64,000 bases of DNA from contig NZ_FNNV01000003.1 of assembly GCF_900106745.1 (NCBI RefSeq), forward strand, positions 1-64,000, given 5' to 3'. Position numbers and translations under genes: made by a program. Shown in pieces: positions 1-7,567 of this stretch. The stretch comes from Paenibacillus sp. CF384. Its GTDB lineage: Bacteria > Bacillota > Bacilli > Paenibacillales > Paenibacillaceae. The notes beneath the pieces were generated by a model. The model did no database searches and had not been told where the DNA came from. It worked only from the letters and a program-made list of their open reading frames with translations. The first letter of the stretch is position 1. Each line of letters begins with the position of its first letter.

Positions 1-62
1 ACTAGATCTTCTATGGAAACGAACTCGTAATTCTGTTGTTTATCCCGATTTGAACGTAGCAT
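1..62 (-). CDS. IS1182-like transposase, N-terminal fragment cut by window edge
   Basis: A leftward reading frame starts at ATG (plus-strand cat at 60-62) and runs off the left edge. It encodes MLRSNRDKQQ followed by NYEFVSIEDLV. The start MLRxNRxxQQxYEFVSI(E/D)(D/E)LV is the opening I associate with IS1182-family transposases of Paenibacillus. A GGATGG-type ribosome site lies upstream, and a leftward TATAAT (plus-strand 98-103) could serve as its -10 box. Only 21 residues are visible, so the family call rests on a short stretch. The catalytic DDE region is outside the window and intactness cannot be judged. Confidence 0.55.
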   Translation of the reverse strand, partial: MLRSNRDKQQNYEFVSIEDL

Positions 63-147
63 TTTACAACACCATCCGTTTGTTATTTGTTACTTGTATT
101 ATACTATATTAACGCGGTGTCGTGTTAAATTATGAGGATATAACAAA

Positions 148-172
148 GGCTGTCGAGACTTTCTCGACAGCC
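148..172. terminator. Perfect 11-bp hairpin, IS end and/or terminator
   Basis: The arms GGCTGTCGAGA and TCTCGACAGCC pair perfectly around a CTT loop. No T-run follows on the plus strand. It lies between the transposase leader and the protease terminator, so it may be the terminal region of the insertion sequence. The exact IS boundary cannot be fixed without the other end. Confidence 0.5.
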
Positions 173-174
173 TG

Positions 175-205
175 AAAGAGGCGGGGATTGCATCCCCGCC
201 TCTTT
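175..205 (-). terminator. Rho-independent terminator of the yugP-like gene
   Basis: A perfect 13-bp stem (AAAGAGGCGGGGA / TCCCCGCCTCTTT) encloses a 5-nt loop, 20 bp past the stop codon of the leftward protease gene. The A/T flanks make it symmetrical, so it could also stop rightward transcription coming out of the IS. Confidence 0.8.
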
Positions 206-224
206 ACGATTTCAACCTGTTATT

Positions 225-905
225 TCAATCTCGGCTTTGCGTGAAGATCATAATGTACTTGACCAACTCAAGCAATGAAATCAATGCTGCTGCGACATAC
301 GTCAATGCTGCGGCATTGAGGACTTTCGCTACCCCGCGTTCTTCTTCGTTCGTAATGAAACCTTCCGAGATCATGATTTCACGAGCACGACTACTTGCAT
401 TAAACTCTACAGGCAGTGTGACGAGCTGGAAGGCAACCGCACAAGAGAAGAACAAGATGCCAAGTCCGATCAATCCTGTGGCTTGAAACAGAAAACCGGC
501 GATTAACAAGAAAGGTGCTATGCCTGAAGCGATGTTAACGACTGGGAAAATTTTGTGTCGCAGTGTCAGCATCGGGTAATGCACGCTATGCTGAATTGCA
601 TGGCCGACCTCGTGACAGGCCACAGAAACCGCTGAGATTGAATTCTCGTAGTAAACCGGCTCTGACAGCCTTACAGTGCGATGAATCGGGTCGTAGTGGT
701 CAGAAAGCGTTCCTGGAACCGGTTCAACCGGTACATCATGCAGTCCATTGCGATCGAGCATCATCCTAGCGGCCTGATAACCGGTAAGACCGCTGTTGAT
801 CGGAACCTCTGACCAGCGATTAAATGTGCCGCGAACTCTGAATTGTGCCCATAACGATAAAATGAAGGCGATGATGATTAGAAAATCCATTGGGTGAAAA
901 AACAT
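225..905 (-). CDS. YugP-type zinc-dependent membrane metallopeptidase
   Basis: This is a 226-residue membrane protease of the YugP/PF04298 family. An N-terminal hydrophobic segment is followed by the zinc-binding motif HEVGHAIQH near residue 100, then two or three hydrophobic helices (FLLIAGFLF..., LIGLGILFF..., and a C-terminal LTYVAAALISLL). The conserved LPVEFNASSRA segment follows the second helix, as in the family. The start is set at the internal ATG at 905 because GGAGGG lies 7 nt upstream; the upstream in-frame ATG overlaps that ribosome site. It follows the MerR gene by 28 bp and is probably co-transcribed with it. The substrate is unknown. Confidence 0.85.
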   Translation of the reverse strand: MFFHPMDFLIIIAFILSLWAQFRVRGTFNRWSEVPINSGLTGYQAARMMLDRNGLHDVPVEPVPGTLSDHYDPIHRTVRLSEPVYYENSISAVSVACHEVGHAIQHSVHYPMLTLRHKIFPVVNIASGIAPFLLIAGFLFQATGLIGLGILFFSCAVAFQLVTLPVEFNASSRAREIMISEGFITNEEERGVAKVLNAAALTYVAAALISLLELVKYIMIFTQSRD

Positions 906-933
906 AATAGTTCCCTCCATTAGTGTTGAAATC

Positions 934-1374
934 CTACATTAAGCCGCCTTTGTTAATGAGAAGCATTAAGGCTTCAACGCATGCAGCTGTTTGGGGCGCG
1001 AGCCGTTTAAACACCTGCTTGGCCTGCTGGGGCTTCAATTGGTTCAGGACGGGTTCAATCTCCTGGACTTCACGTTGCAGCTGTTCTAGATGAAGCTGGA
1101 GATCCATCAGCCTGCCAGATACTTGATCCTCAGTAGAAACTTTGCGCCAAACTGCCAAATTAGCCTTGATTTCATCGAGCGTATATTTGTCTTTCTTCAA
1201 CTGTACTATACGTTTGAGCCGATTCAAGGTTTCATCACTATAGAGACGATAATTTTTGGCTGAGCGCCGTTCGGGTTCAATCAGACCCATTGATGTGTAG
1301 AAATCGATTGTACGTGGACTTACGCCGGCTAACTTCGATAATTCACCGATCCGGTGCAGCGCATGTTCGGACAA
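934..1374 (-). CDS. MerR-family transcriptional regulator
   Basis: The 146-residue protein has the N-terminal winged helix of MerR regulators (HRIGELSKLAGVSPRTIDFY, then GLIEPERRSAKNYRLYSDE). A long leucine-rich dimerisation coiled coil follows (LMDLQLHLEQLQREVQEIE). No cysteine cluster for metal sensing is visible and the C-terminus is short, so the effector is unknown. The TTG at 1374 is preferred because GAGAGGTGA lies just upstream; a GTG at 1383 falls inside that ribosome site. As first gene of a two-gene leftward unit with the membrane protease, it may control its own operon. Confidence 0.8.
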   Translation of the reverse strand: MSEHALHRIGELSKLAGVSPRTIDFYTSMGLIEPERRSAKNYRLYSDETLNRLKRIVQLKKDKYTLDEIKANLAVWRKVSTEDQVSGRLMDLQLHLEQLQREVQEIEPVLNQLKPQQAKQVFKRLAPQTAACVEALMLLINKGGLM

Positions 1375-1477
1375 TGGAATCACCTCTCTCTTTAAACGGG
1401 TATAAGCGTTTATTCTTCTAGTACCTATGATACAGAATCTATAACCATACAGTCAAACGTAATGCTTTGACGAATTT

Positions 1478-1497
1478 TGTTAGTATGAAACCTAACA
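1478..1497. repeat. Inverted repeat TGTTAG-N8-CTAACA
   Basis: A perfect 6-bp inverted repeat with an 8-nt spacer lies in the roughly 400-bp divergent gap between the MerR gene and the ammonium transporter. It resembles a GlnR/TnrA half-site pair (TGTNA...TNACA), but the spacing is 10 rather than 7, so it does not fit that operator. It is about 200 bp upstream of the amt promoter. Nothing else in 1384-1690 was recognised. Confidence 0.3.
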
Positions 1498-1694
1498 TGA
1501 GACTTAGCTACTAGATAGGTTTTTCGTAATTTAAAGGAAGAGTCCGACATAGAATAGGAGAGAAAAACGTTCAAAACGCGAAGAATGAAGCGGTAAAAAG
1601 GCCGTTTCGGTGTTAAAATTGTGAAAAAACTTAACATTCGATTCATTCGAAGAAGCGAATGTTAGATTTTTTTCGAGAAAATGAAAAAACTGTA

Positions 1695-1723
1695 TTGTCA
1701 AAAGTGGTACTTCTGACTATAAT
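1695..1723 (+). promoter_or_regulatory. Sigma-A promoter of amt with palindromic operator in the spacer
   Basis: TTGTCA (1695-1700) and a perfect TATAAT (1718-1723) are separated by exactly 17 bp. The spacer and the end of the -35 box form a 21-bp imperfect palindrome at 1697-1717 (arms GTCAxAAGT / ACTTxTGAC, 8 of 10 pairs matching). A dimeric regulator bound there would occlude RNA polymerase. Neither the palindrome nor its neighbours fit the TGTNAN7TNACA consensus of GlnR/TnrA, so the regulator is not identified. Confidence 0.65.
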
Positions 1724-1777
1724 GACATTAAGTCTTTCCTAGCATGTCAAGAAACATTACATTAGGGAGTGGTCGTA

Positions 1778-3148
1778 GTGGTCAAAAAGTTGATTTTGTC
1801 TTTAGGTGCTCTTATGTTGTTATTTCCAGCAATGGCTTTCGCAGACGACCCGTCTGCAGGAACACTGAACATGGGGTTGAACTCGATTTGGGTTATGGTC
1901 GCAGCAGTGTTGGTAATCTTGATGCAAGGTGGATTTATTCTTCTTGAATCCGGTTCGACACGCATGAAGAATGCCGGGCATATTGCCGGTAAAACAATCT
2001 TCACATTGGGACTTTGTACCTTGGTTTACTGGGCTGTAGGTTATGCTTTTGCTTTCGGTGCAGATAACGCTGAGAATTCAATCAGCAAGTTTATTGGATG
2101 GGGCAGCTATTTATTCGCTCCTGCAGTATCGGCAGCAGAAGGCGAAGCACTTCCTTCTACAATCTTCTTCGTATTCCAATTAGCTTTCGCAGCAGTATCG
2201 CTTTCTATCGCATGGGGCGGTTTCGCAGAACGCGCTAAGCTATCCGCATACCTCGTCTTTACCGTATTGTTCACCGCACTTATCTATCCGGTCGTTGCTC
2301 ACTGGATTTGGAGCCCATCTGGCTGGTTGTTCGCTGAAGGCGCGCAAGACTATGCCGGCTCCACAGTCGTTCATTTAACCGGTGCGCTTGCAGCCTTTGC
2401 CGCAACCGTACTTCTGAAGCCGCGTATCGGTCGCTTCAATAAAGACGGCTCGGCAAATGAAATTCTTGGTCATAACCAAGTATTTGGAGCTTTGTCCGTA
2501 CTTATACTATGGGTTGGCTGGTTTGGCTTTAACGCAGGTAGTGCACTTGGTGTAGGCGACGGCTTCTTCGGTTACGTTGCATTCAACACGCAGCTCGGCG
2601 CAGCGGGCGGCGCAGTAGCGGCACTTCTGATCTCCTGGCTTGTAAACGGCAAAGCGGATATTCCTACAACATTGAACGGTGCTCTTGCCGGTCTTGTTGC
2701 CATCACTGCAAGCTGTGCGTTCGTAGATCCTTGGGCAGCTGTAGTAATCGGTTTGCTTGCAGGCGTACTCGTATTCTTCAGCGCTAAGTTCTTCGAGAAA
2801 ATCAAAGTCGACGATCCAATCTATGCACTTTCTGTTCACGGTGCAGCAGGGGTTTGGGGTACGCTGGCGAATGGTATCTTTGCAACGGATGAACTGGCAA
2901 CGAAGCTTAACGTTGGTAAAGGCGGTATTATCGACACAGGCAACTGGCATCAAATGTGGGTACAGCTTGAATCCGTACTCGTGTGCGGCGGCTACGTCCT
3001 CCTCGTTTCCTTCGTATTGCTTGGAATCATGAAAGTCGTAATGGGCCTTCGTGTCACGGAAGAGCAAGAAATTATCGGTCTTGACCTTTCCGAGCATGGT
3101 ACTTTCGGTTACCCGGAGCAAATGAAAAAAGCACAACAAAACATGTAA
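1778..3148 (+). CDS. amtB: Ammonium transporter (Amt/AmtB family)
   Basis: The 456-residue polytopic membrane protein carries a cleavable-looking signal (MVKKLILSLGALMLLFPAMAFA) and 11 hydrophobic segments. Amt family signatures are visible: LIMQGGFILLESGSTRMKN early, VVHLTGALAAFAA, GWFGFNAGSA in the middle and SVHGAAGVWGTLANGIFA near the C-terminus. The family conducts NH4+/NH3 across the plasma membrane using a twin-histidine pore; histidines are present in VVHLTG and SVHGAAG. GTG at 1778 is chosen because AGGGAG sits 8 nt upstream; the GTG at 1769 overlaps that site. No PII (glnK) gene follows, unlike the usual pair; a DUF294 nucleotidyltransferase is next instead. Confidence 0.93.
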   Translation: MVKKLILSLGALMLLFPAMAFADDPSAGTLNMGLNSIWVMVAAVLVILMQGGFILLESGSTRMKNAGHIAGKTIFTLGLCTLVYWAVGYAFAFGADNAENSISKFIGWGSYLFAPAVSAAEGEALPSTIFFVFQLAFAAVSLSIAWGGFAERAKLSAYLVFTVLFTALIYPVVAHWIWSPSGWLFAEGAQDYAGSTVVHLTGALAAFAATVLLKPRIGRFNKDGSANEILGHNQVFGALSVLILWVGWFGFNAGSALGVGDGFFGYVAFNTQLGAAGGAVAALLISWLVNGKADIPTTLNGALAGLVAITASCAFVDPWAAVVIGLLAGVLVFFSAKFFEKIKVDDPIYALSVHGAAGVWGTLANGIFATDELATKLNVGKGGIIDTGNWHQMWVQLESVLVCGGYVLLVSFVLLGIMKVVMGLRVTEEQEIIGLDLSEHGTFGYPEQMKKAQQNM

Positions 3149-3205
3149 GCAGCAAAAACAGCCTAAATAAGTTGTTCGATATACTGACATAGGGGTGAGC
3201 ACAGC

Positions 3206-4276
3206 ATGAGCGATCCGGTTCGTGCGAAGCTGCTTACACGCATCGGGACTTCCGATGATGTGGTGACGCTGCGCGGCTTGCGGGATCAAATCCACGAGCG
3301 AATGGAAGCTCTGCATATGAAGCAGCCGATTGAACAATTTAATACGGATCTGAATGAGGTACATGATGCGTTAATCCGTCGGGCGATCTCATTATCAGAA
3401 GCGCAAATGGCACGGCTGGGGCACGGTTCCCCACCCGTGCCATACGCGTATTTATTGTTCGGCAGCGGAGGCAGGGCGGAACAAACGCTGTCTAGCGACC
3501 AAGACAGCGGCATGATTTACGACGATCCGGAGGAAGAATCGAAGCGTGAGCGAGTAACGGCTTATTTTCATATCTTCGCCGAAACGATTGTTGATATGCT
3601 TCAGAAGCTCGGTTATCCGCCATGCGAAGGAGAGGTAATCAGCTCTAATCCGAACTGGTGCCAATCACTCTCGCAGTGGAAAGCGAAGTTGGACGGTTGG
3701 TTCGAGGATCCGGATTGGGAGAATGTCAGGTATCTTCTCATAATAGCTGACAGCCGAATCATCTATGGTCAGAACCGGCTGCTTCAAGCGATGAAGGATC
3801 ATTATTATTCCGATATGTTAAATCACCGTGTTATCGTGCATCACATGCTTAATAATACGATGCGTCATAAGGTGTTGATAGGCGTATTCGGTCAGCTGCT
3901 TAAAGAACAATACGGCACAGACGCCGGCAGTTTGGATCTGAAATACGGTGCTTATATTCCAATGGTGAATGCGATGCGATTGTTAAGCATTCAAGCAGGC
4001 GTGAGAGAAACGTCGACACTTGCGCGGATAAACCGGTTGCGTCAGTTAGCCGTCTTAACCGAAGAAGAGTGCGTCCTGTATTCCGGGATTTTTCGTTTGT
4101 TCATGCGTCTTCGGCTAATGAGTACAGAGAAACGGGAAGATGGGCTTTATACGAACAATGGCAAGCTGCCGCAAGTGAAGCTGACAAAGGCATTAATCGA
4201 TGAGCTGAAATCCGGACTCAAGGGAGTAAAGAAGCTGCAACGCTTCGTTCATAAGCAGACGACGGGTAGGCTCTAG
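3206..4276 (+). CDS. DUF294-type nucleotidyltransferase (GlnD-like)
   Basis: The 356-residue soluble protein has the polymerase-beta nucleotidyltransferase signature GSGGRAEQTLSSDQDSGMIY near residue 90, the GSxxRxExxxxSDxD metal and nucleotide site of the DUF294/GlnD group. The C-terminal half is helical and matches the DUF294 substrate-binding type. CBS and cNMP domains that often precede DUF294 are absent. It follows amtB by about 55 bp, so a role in nitrogen signalling (modifying a PII-like partner) is possible, but no PII gene is present here and the substrate is unknown. The exonuclease gene downstream lies 18 bp away and is likely in the same operon. Confidence 0.8.
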   Translation: MSDPVRAKLLTRIGTSDDVVTLRGLRDQIHERMEALHMKQPIEQFNTDLNEVHDALIRRAISLSEAQMARLGHGSPPVPYAYLLFGSGGRAEQTLSSDQDSGMIYDDPEEESKRERVTAYFHIFAETIVDMLQKLGYPPCEGEVISSNPNWCQSLSQWKAKLDGWFEDPDWENVRYLLIIADSRIIYGQNRLLQAMKDHYYSDMLNHRVIVHHMLNNTMRHKVLIGVFGQLLKEQYGTDAGSLDLKYGAYIPMVNAMRLLSIQAGVRETSTLARINRLRQLAVLTEEECVLYSGIFRLFMRLRLMSTEKREDGLYTNNGKLPQVKLTKALIDELKSGLKGVKKLQRFVHKQTTGRL

Positions 4277-4294
4277 GGCAGCGGAGGGAGAACC

Positions 4295-5029
4295 ATGAAG
4301 GAGCAAAAAAGTGTAGGCAGGATGTGGCATTTATACAAAATGGGCGGAATTACACCGGCGATTGCTTCGATGATGGGCGCTCAAAACGCACAGCAAATGG
4401 CCTTTATCCGTTCGATGTCAAAGGAGCAGCGCAAGGAATCGATTATGGACCAGCCGCTGCAAGAGATGGAGGTCGTTGTCTTTGATCTGGAGACGACCGG
4501 ATTCTATCCGACGAACGGGGATGAGATCCTATCGGTTGGCGCTGTGCTCGTGAAAGGAGATCAGCTTGTAGAAGGCGGAACATTCTACAGCTTGGTTAAT
4601 CCTAAACGAAAAGTGCCCAAGCATATCACGGAGTTAACCGGAATTACGAATGAAATGGCCCAGGATGCGCCGGATTTGATGCAGGTGCTTCATGATTTCA
4701 TGGAATTCGTCGGCAAAAGATTGCTAATCGCGCATGCCAGCGGCCATGACAAGCAGTTTCTGAATGCGGCGCTATGGCGCACTTCGAAAGTCAATCTGAC
4801 TCATCGCGTGCTTGATACCATGCTGGTCGCGAAATGGCTGCAGCCCAATCGGCTCACGTATAACTTGGACGACATGCTGACATTAAGCGGAATTGAAATC
4901 ACGCAGCGGCATCATGCGCTGGAGGATTCCCTTATGACAGCTAAGCTGTGGATCCATTATCTGCAGCAGATGCATGATCGAAATGTAATTACGCTTGAGG
5001 ACTTATATGCTTATCTTAGTCAGCATTAA
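4295..5029 (+). CDS. DnaQ-like 3'-5' exonuclease (DEDDh)
   Basis: This 244-residue protein has an Exo I motif (VVFDLETTGFYP, catalytic D and E) near residue 60, Exo II around LIAHASGHDKQFLN (H-A-x(4)-D pattern) and Exo III HHALEDSLMTAKLW with the general-base histidine and final Asp. This matches stand-alone epsilon-like exonucleases rather than PolC. A roughly 55-residue N-terminal extension precedes the nuclease fold. It follows the DUF294 gene closely, as in other Paenibacillus genomes as I recall. Its end overlaps the convergent JAMM gene by 27 bp. Confidence 0.88.
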   Translation: MKEQKSVGRMWHLYKMGGITPAIASMMGAQNAQQMAFIRSMSKEQRKESIMDQPLQEMEVVVFDLETTGFYPTNGDEILSVGAVLVKGDQLVEGGTFYSLVNPKRKVPKHITELTGITNEMAQDAPDLMQVLHDFMEFVGKRLLIAHASGHDKQFLNAALWRTSKVNLTHRVLDTMLVAKWLQPNRLTYNLDDMLTLSGIEITQRHHALEDSLMTAKLWIHYLQQMHDRNVITLEDLYAYLSQH

Positions 5030-5449
5030 TGGGGTGAAGCGGCCGTTCTCGGCCCAATAGGGCTGAATGAGCGGCTTGTCCGCCTGTTGGAGCGAAACAA
5101 TCCAATAGTTGATGCCGTGTGCCGCCGCGTGGAGACCATTCCAATCCGCAGTGCTTGGAATCGGCATGGTCGATGGGTGAGAGTGAAAGTAGCCGACAAG
5201 CGATTGTCGGTTTTTTTGCATGCTGTAATAGGCTTGAATCCACTCCTTGGGATCGAAAGCGAACCGATTGTGCGGCTGTTGCGATCGATTACGAATGGCT
5301 TGGATACCTGTTACGGTGACATTAGGCGGCTGTGCTCGCCGTATTGTACCGGTGCCGGTCAGTATCCCGCATGCCTCCTCTGGTAATGCTCTGAGGCAGA
5401 TTTCTATAAGGGATTGATAAGCATGGGATGTAATTGTCACTTCGTTCAT
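5003..5449 (-). CDS. JAMM/MPN-domain metallopeptidase (M67 family)
   Basis: The 148-residue protein is a single MPN+ domain. A glutamate in LPEEACGILTG is followed by the JAMM signature YFHSHPSTMPIPSTADW (HxHP-x6-S-x2-D), giving a complete zinc site. Bacterial members cut isopeptide or C-terminal tails of ubiquitin-like sulfur carriers such as ThiS/MoaD, or process cysteine-biosynthesis partners; no such partner gene is adjacent. ATG at 5449 is chosen because AGAGG lies about 10 nt upstream, with a TATAAT further upstream on the same strand. The 3' end overlaps the convergent exonuclease gene. Confidence 0.85.
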   Translation of the reverse strand: MNEVTITSHAYQSLIEICLRALPEEACGILTGTGTIRRAQPPNVTVTGIQAIRNRSQQPHNRFAFDPKEWIQAYYSMQKNRQSLVGYFHSHPSTMPIPSTADWNGLHAAAHGINYWIVSLQQADKPLIQPYWAENGRFTPLMLTKISI

Positions 5450-5494
5450 ATTGACAATGCCTCTTTTCGTTTCGAAGGTCATTGTCCCATTATA

Positions 5495-6802
5495 CTACGC
5501 ATCACCAGCTGTCTTCGGTGGATGAACGAAGAAAATTATAATGAGCAGGGCACCTAAAGAGAGAACCGCGACAACGCTGTAGAGCAGCGTATCGGAACGT
5601 TTGGCCAGCCAGCCGAATAAAGGAGGTCCGAAGGCGACACCGAAGAAACGCAAGCTGCTGTAGAGGGAGGTGACCATCCCCCGATGTTCGCGATCTACGG
5701 AGCCGGTAATGAGCGTATTCAAACAGGGAAGCAATAGTCCGGTGCCGGCGCTGCTGAGCGCTGCGAAGCCGATTAACGCATACACACTGTTGTGGATGAA
5801 AGCGGCCGCGGCCAATGCCGAGCCCATCACGGCTAAGCCGATGATCATGAGCCGGCGCATGAGAGCGCCGTTGTTTTTGATTTTGCGTCCGGTCAAGTAA
5901 GCTGTAATCACTAGGAACAGGAGCGGGATCGCCAGAACGCCGCCCTTGGCTACACCGTCTATATTGTACGGAGCTTCTTCAAGGACATCGGACAACCGGA
6001 ACAGGACTCCGAACAGAATAAAGAGACCCAATGAACCGGATATGAACGCAGAGATGAGCCAGCGCCCCTTTTCTTTGAAAACCTTTGCGATACCCGCAAT
6101 ATACTGCTTAACCGGTGTTTTTTCTTTTTTTGTTTTGGACGGTTCTTTAATTAAGAACATCATGGCGAAGAATGATCCTGCACAGAATAACGGAAAAGCG
6201 AACAAAGGGGCGTACCAAGCCATTAAGGCGAGCAGCGATCCAATGATCGGGCTTACGACTTTACCTGCGCCGTTCGAAGCCTCAATGAGTCCTAAAGCTT
6301 CGCTTTCACTGCCGTCCTTGTACATGTCGCCTACAAGTGCCATTGCGATTGGGGAAGTGCCGGCAGCGCCTATTCCTTGAAGCGCACGTGCAGCAATAAG
6401 CAGCCAATAGGCATGCATGACGGCTCCGATGCCTGCAACTATCCCTGCTATTCCATAGAGTGCAAGAGAAGGCAAAATGACGGCTTTACGCGTGAAACGA
6501 TCCGATAAGTATCCGGAGATCGGGATGATGAGACCGGCTGCCACCGAAAACAACGTAATGACAAGACTTGCTTGAAATCCTGAAATGCCAAGCTCCTTCT
6601 CCATATCCGGCAAGATCGGGACGAGCATGGAGTTGCCTAATACAAGGACGAGCGGGACGGTTGCGAGCGCGCAGTATTGCAGCCATTTGCCCTTGCCCTG
6701 TTCACCTTGACCAGCCTTATTCTTGCTGCCGCCGCTCGAACCGCTTGTGCGCAGCTTGCCGGGGTTTCCTGCAGCCCATCCGGATTTTGTTGCTTGCTTC
6801 AT
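5495..6802 (-). CDS. MFS drug-type exporter, 12 TM
   Basis: The 435-residue protein has a hydrophilic Gly/Ser/Lys-rich N-terminus of about 40 residues, then 12 hydrophobic helices. The major-facilitator signatures are present: GYLSDRFTRKAVI after TM2 (motif A) and ARALQGIGAAGTSPIAMALVGD (motif C-like, antiporter type), with a central loop rich in Lys. It most resembles multidrug/siderophore exporters of the YmfD/YfmO kind; the substrate cannot be read from sequence. ATG at 6802 is preferred because GGGAG lies 9 nt upstream. It is transcribed divergently from the thioredoxin-like gene. Confidence 0.85.
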   Translation of the reverse strand: MKQATKSGWAAGNPGKLRTSGSSGGSKNKAGQGEQGKGKWLQYCALATVPLVLVLGNSMLVPILPDMEKELGISGFQASLVITLFSVAAGLIIPISGYLSDRFTRKAVILPSLALYGIAGIVAGIGAVMHAYWLLIAARALQGIGAAGTSPIAMALVGDMYKDGSESEALGLIEASNGAGKVVSPIIGSLLALMAWYAPLFAFPLFCAGSFFAMMFLIKEPSKTKKEKTPVKQYIAGIAKVFKEKGRWLISAFISGSLGLFILFGVLFRLSDVLEEAPYNIDGVAKGGVLAIPLLFLVITAYLTGRKIKNNGALMRRLMIIGLAVMGSALAAAAFIHNSVYALIGFAALSSAGTGLLLPCLNTLITGSVDREHRGMVTSLYSSLRFFGVAFGPPLFGWLAKRSDTLLYSVVAVLSLGALLIIIFFVHPPKTAGDA

Positions 6803-6938
6803 AAGAACAGCTCCCATGGCGAAATTGTGTCATCTCGACGGTAATGTTCCCACGAACTTGAGCATCCATTCCCAAGCGTGGTAACATGTAGGGAGGTTGT
6901 CCGAAACAGATATTGCATAGAAGAAAGAAGGCGCAAGG

Positions 6939-7499
6939 ATGAAACGTTCGATCGTGCTGATCGTCATCGTGCTGGTATTGGCCGGTGCCGCAGTCTACCA
7001 AAATAGAGGCAAACATAACGAAGCGCTTGCCGCTTCCAGTGACATGCTGCCCAAGCCGGGCTACACGGCCCCTACACTTGAGCTTCCTGACTTAACGGAT
7101 CAGGTAACACCAATCGGCGGTAAACGCGAGAAACTGCTTATGGTGAATTTCTGGGCTTCATGGTGCTGGCCTTGCGAGATGGAGGCGCCTGATATGCAGG
7201 CGCTGTCGGAGAAGTACGGCGATAAGCTGGAGCTCTACGGCATTAATGCAACTAGCTTGGATAAAGAGCGTCAGGCAAGAGAGTTTGTGACAGAGCAGAA
7301 GCTTAAATTCCCCATTCTGATGGATCGGGACGGCAAAGCTACTGACTTGTACAAAGTGAACACGTTCCCTACGACCCTCTTGATTGACAGCAACGGGATT
7401 GTGAGAGAGCGGGTAGGCGGGGTTATCTCCAAGAGCAAGTGGGAAGCGATTATCGACAAATGGATCGATGTTCAAGAAGAGCAGCATACAGGCACATAA
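6939..7499 (+). CDS. ResA/TlpA-like membrane-anchored thiol-disulfide oxidoreductase
   Basis: The 186-residue protein begins with an N-terminal membrane anchor (SIVLIVIVLVLAGAAVY). An extracellular thioredoxin fold follows, with the active site WCWPC at residues 75-79 and the cis-proline region NTFPTTLLIDSNG. The family reduces disulfides of apocytochrome c (ResA) or spore-envelope proteins (StoA). Neither ccs nor spore genes are adjacent, so the partner is not clear. The redox dipeptide WP between the cysteines differs from the EP of classic ResA. A strong bidirectional terminator follows. Confidence 0.85.
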   Translation: MKRSIVLIVIVLVLAGAAVYQNRGKHNEALAASSDMLPKPGYTAPTLELPDLTDQVTPIGGKREKLLMVNFWASWCWPCEMEAPDMQALSEKYGDKLELYGINATSLDKERQAREFVTEQKLKFPILMDRDGKATDLYKVNTFPTTLLIDSNGIVRERVGGVISKSKWEAIIDKWIDVQEEQHTGT

Positions 7500-7520
7500 C
7501 TACAACCGCAGCGTAAAATA

Positions 7521-7562
7521 AAGAACGCCGTATCCGCCAATTATGGCGGATACGGCGTTCTT
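7521..7562. terminator. Bidirectional terminator between convergent genes
   Basis: A 19-bp stem (AAGAACGCCGTATCCGCCA and its complement) closes a 4-nt loop, with A/T flanks on both sides. It lies between the rightward thioredoxin-like gene and leftward cimA and serves both. Confidence 0.85.
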
Positions 7563-7567
7563 GCCGT

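Noticed and set aside
1425-1646. 73-codon leftward frame in the divergent gap before amtB
   Set aside because: No ribosome site or recognisable family; the AT-rich regulatory gap explains it.
1660-1680. Possible GlnR/TnrA operator (TGTTAGATTTTTT...) upstream of amtB
   Set aside because: The right half-site TNACA is missing, so the 17-bp consensus is not met.
2507-3364. Long antisense reading frame (285 codons) opposite amtB
   Set aside because: It has no ribosome site, a composition unlike a folded protein (many Cys, Tyr and Arg) and lies wholly over the strongly recognised Amt gene and the start of the DUF294 gene.
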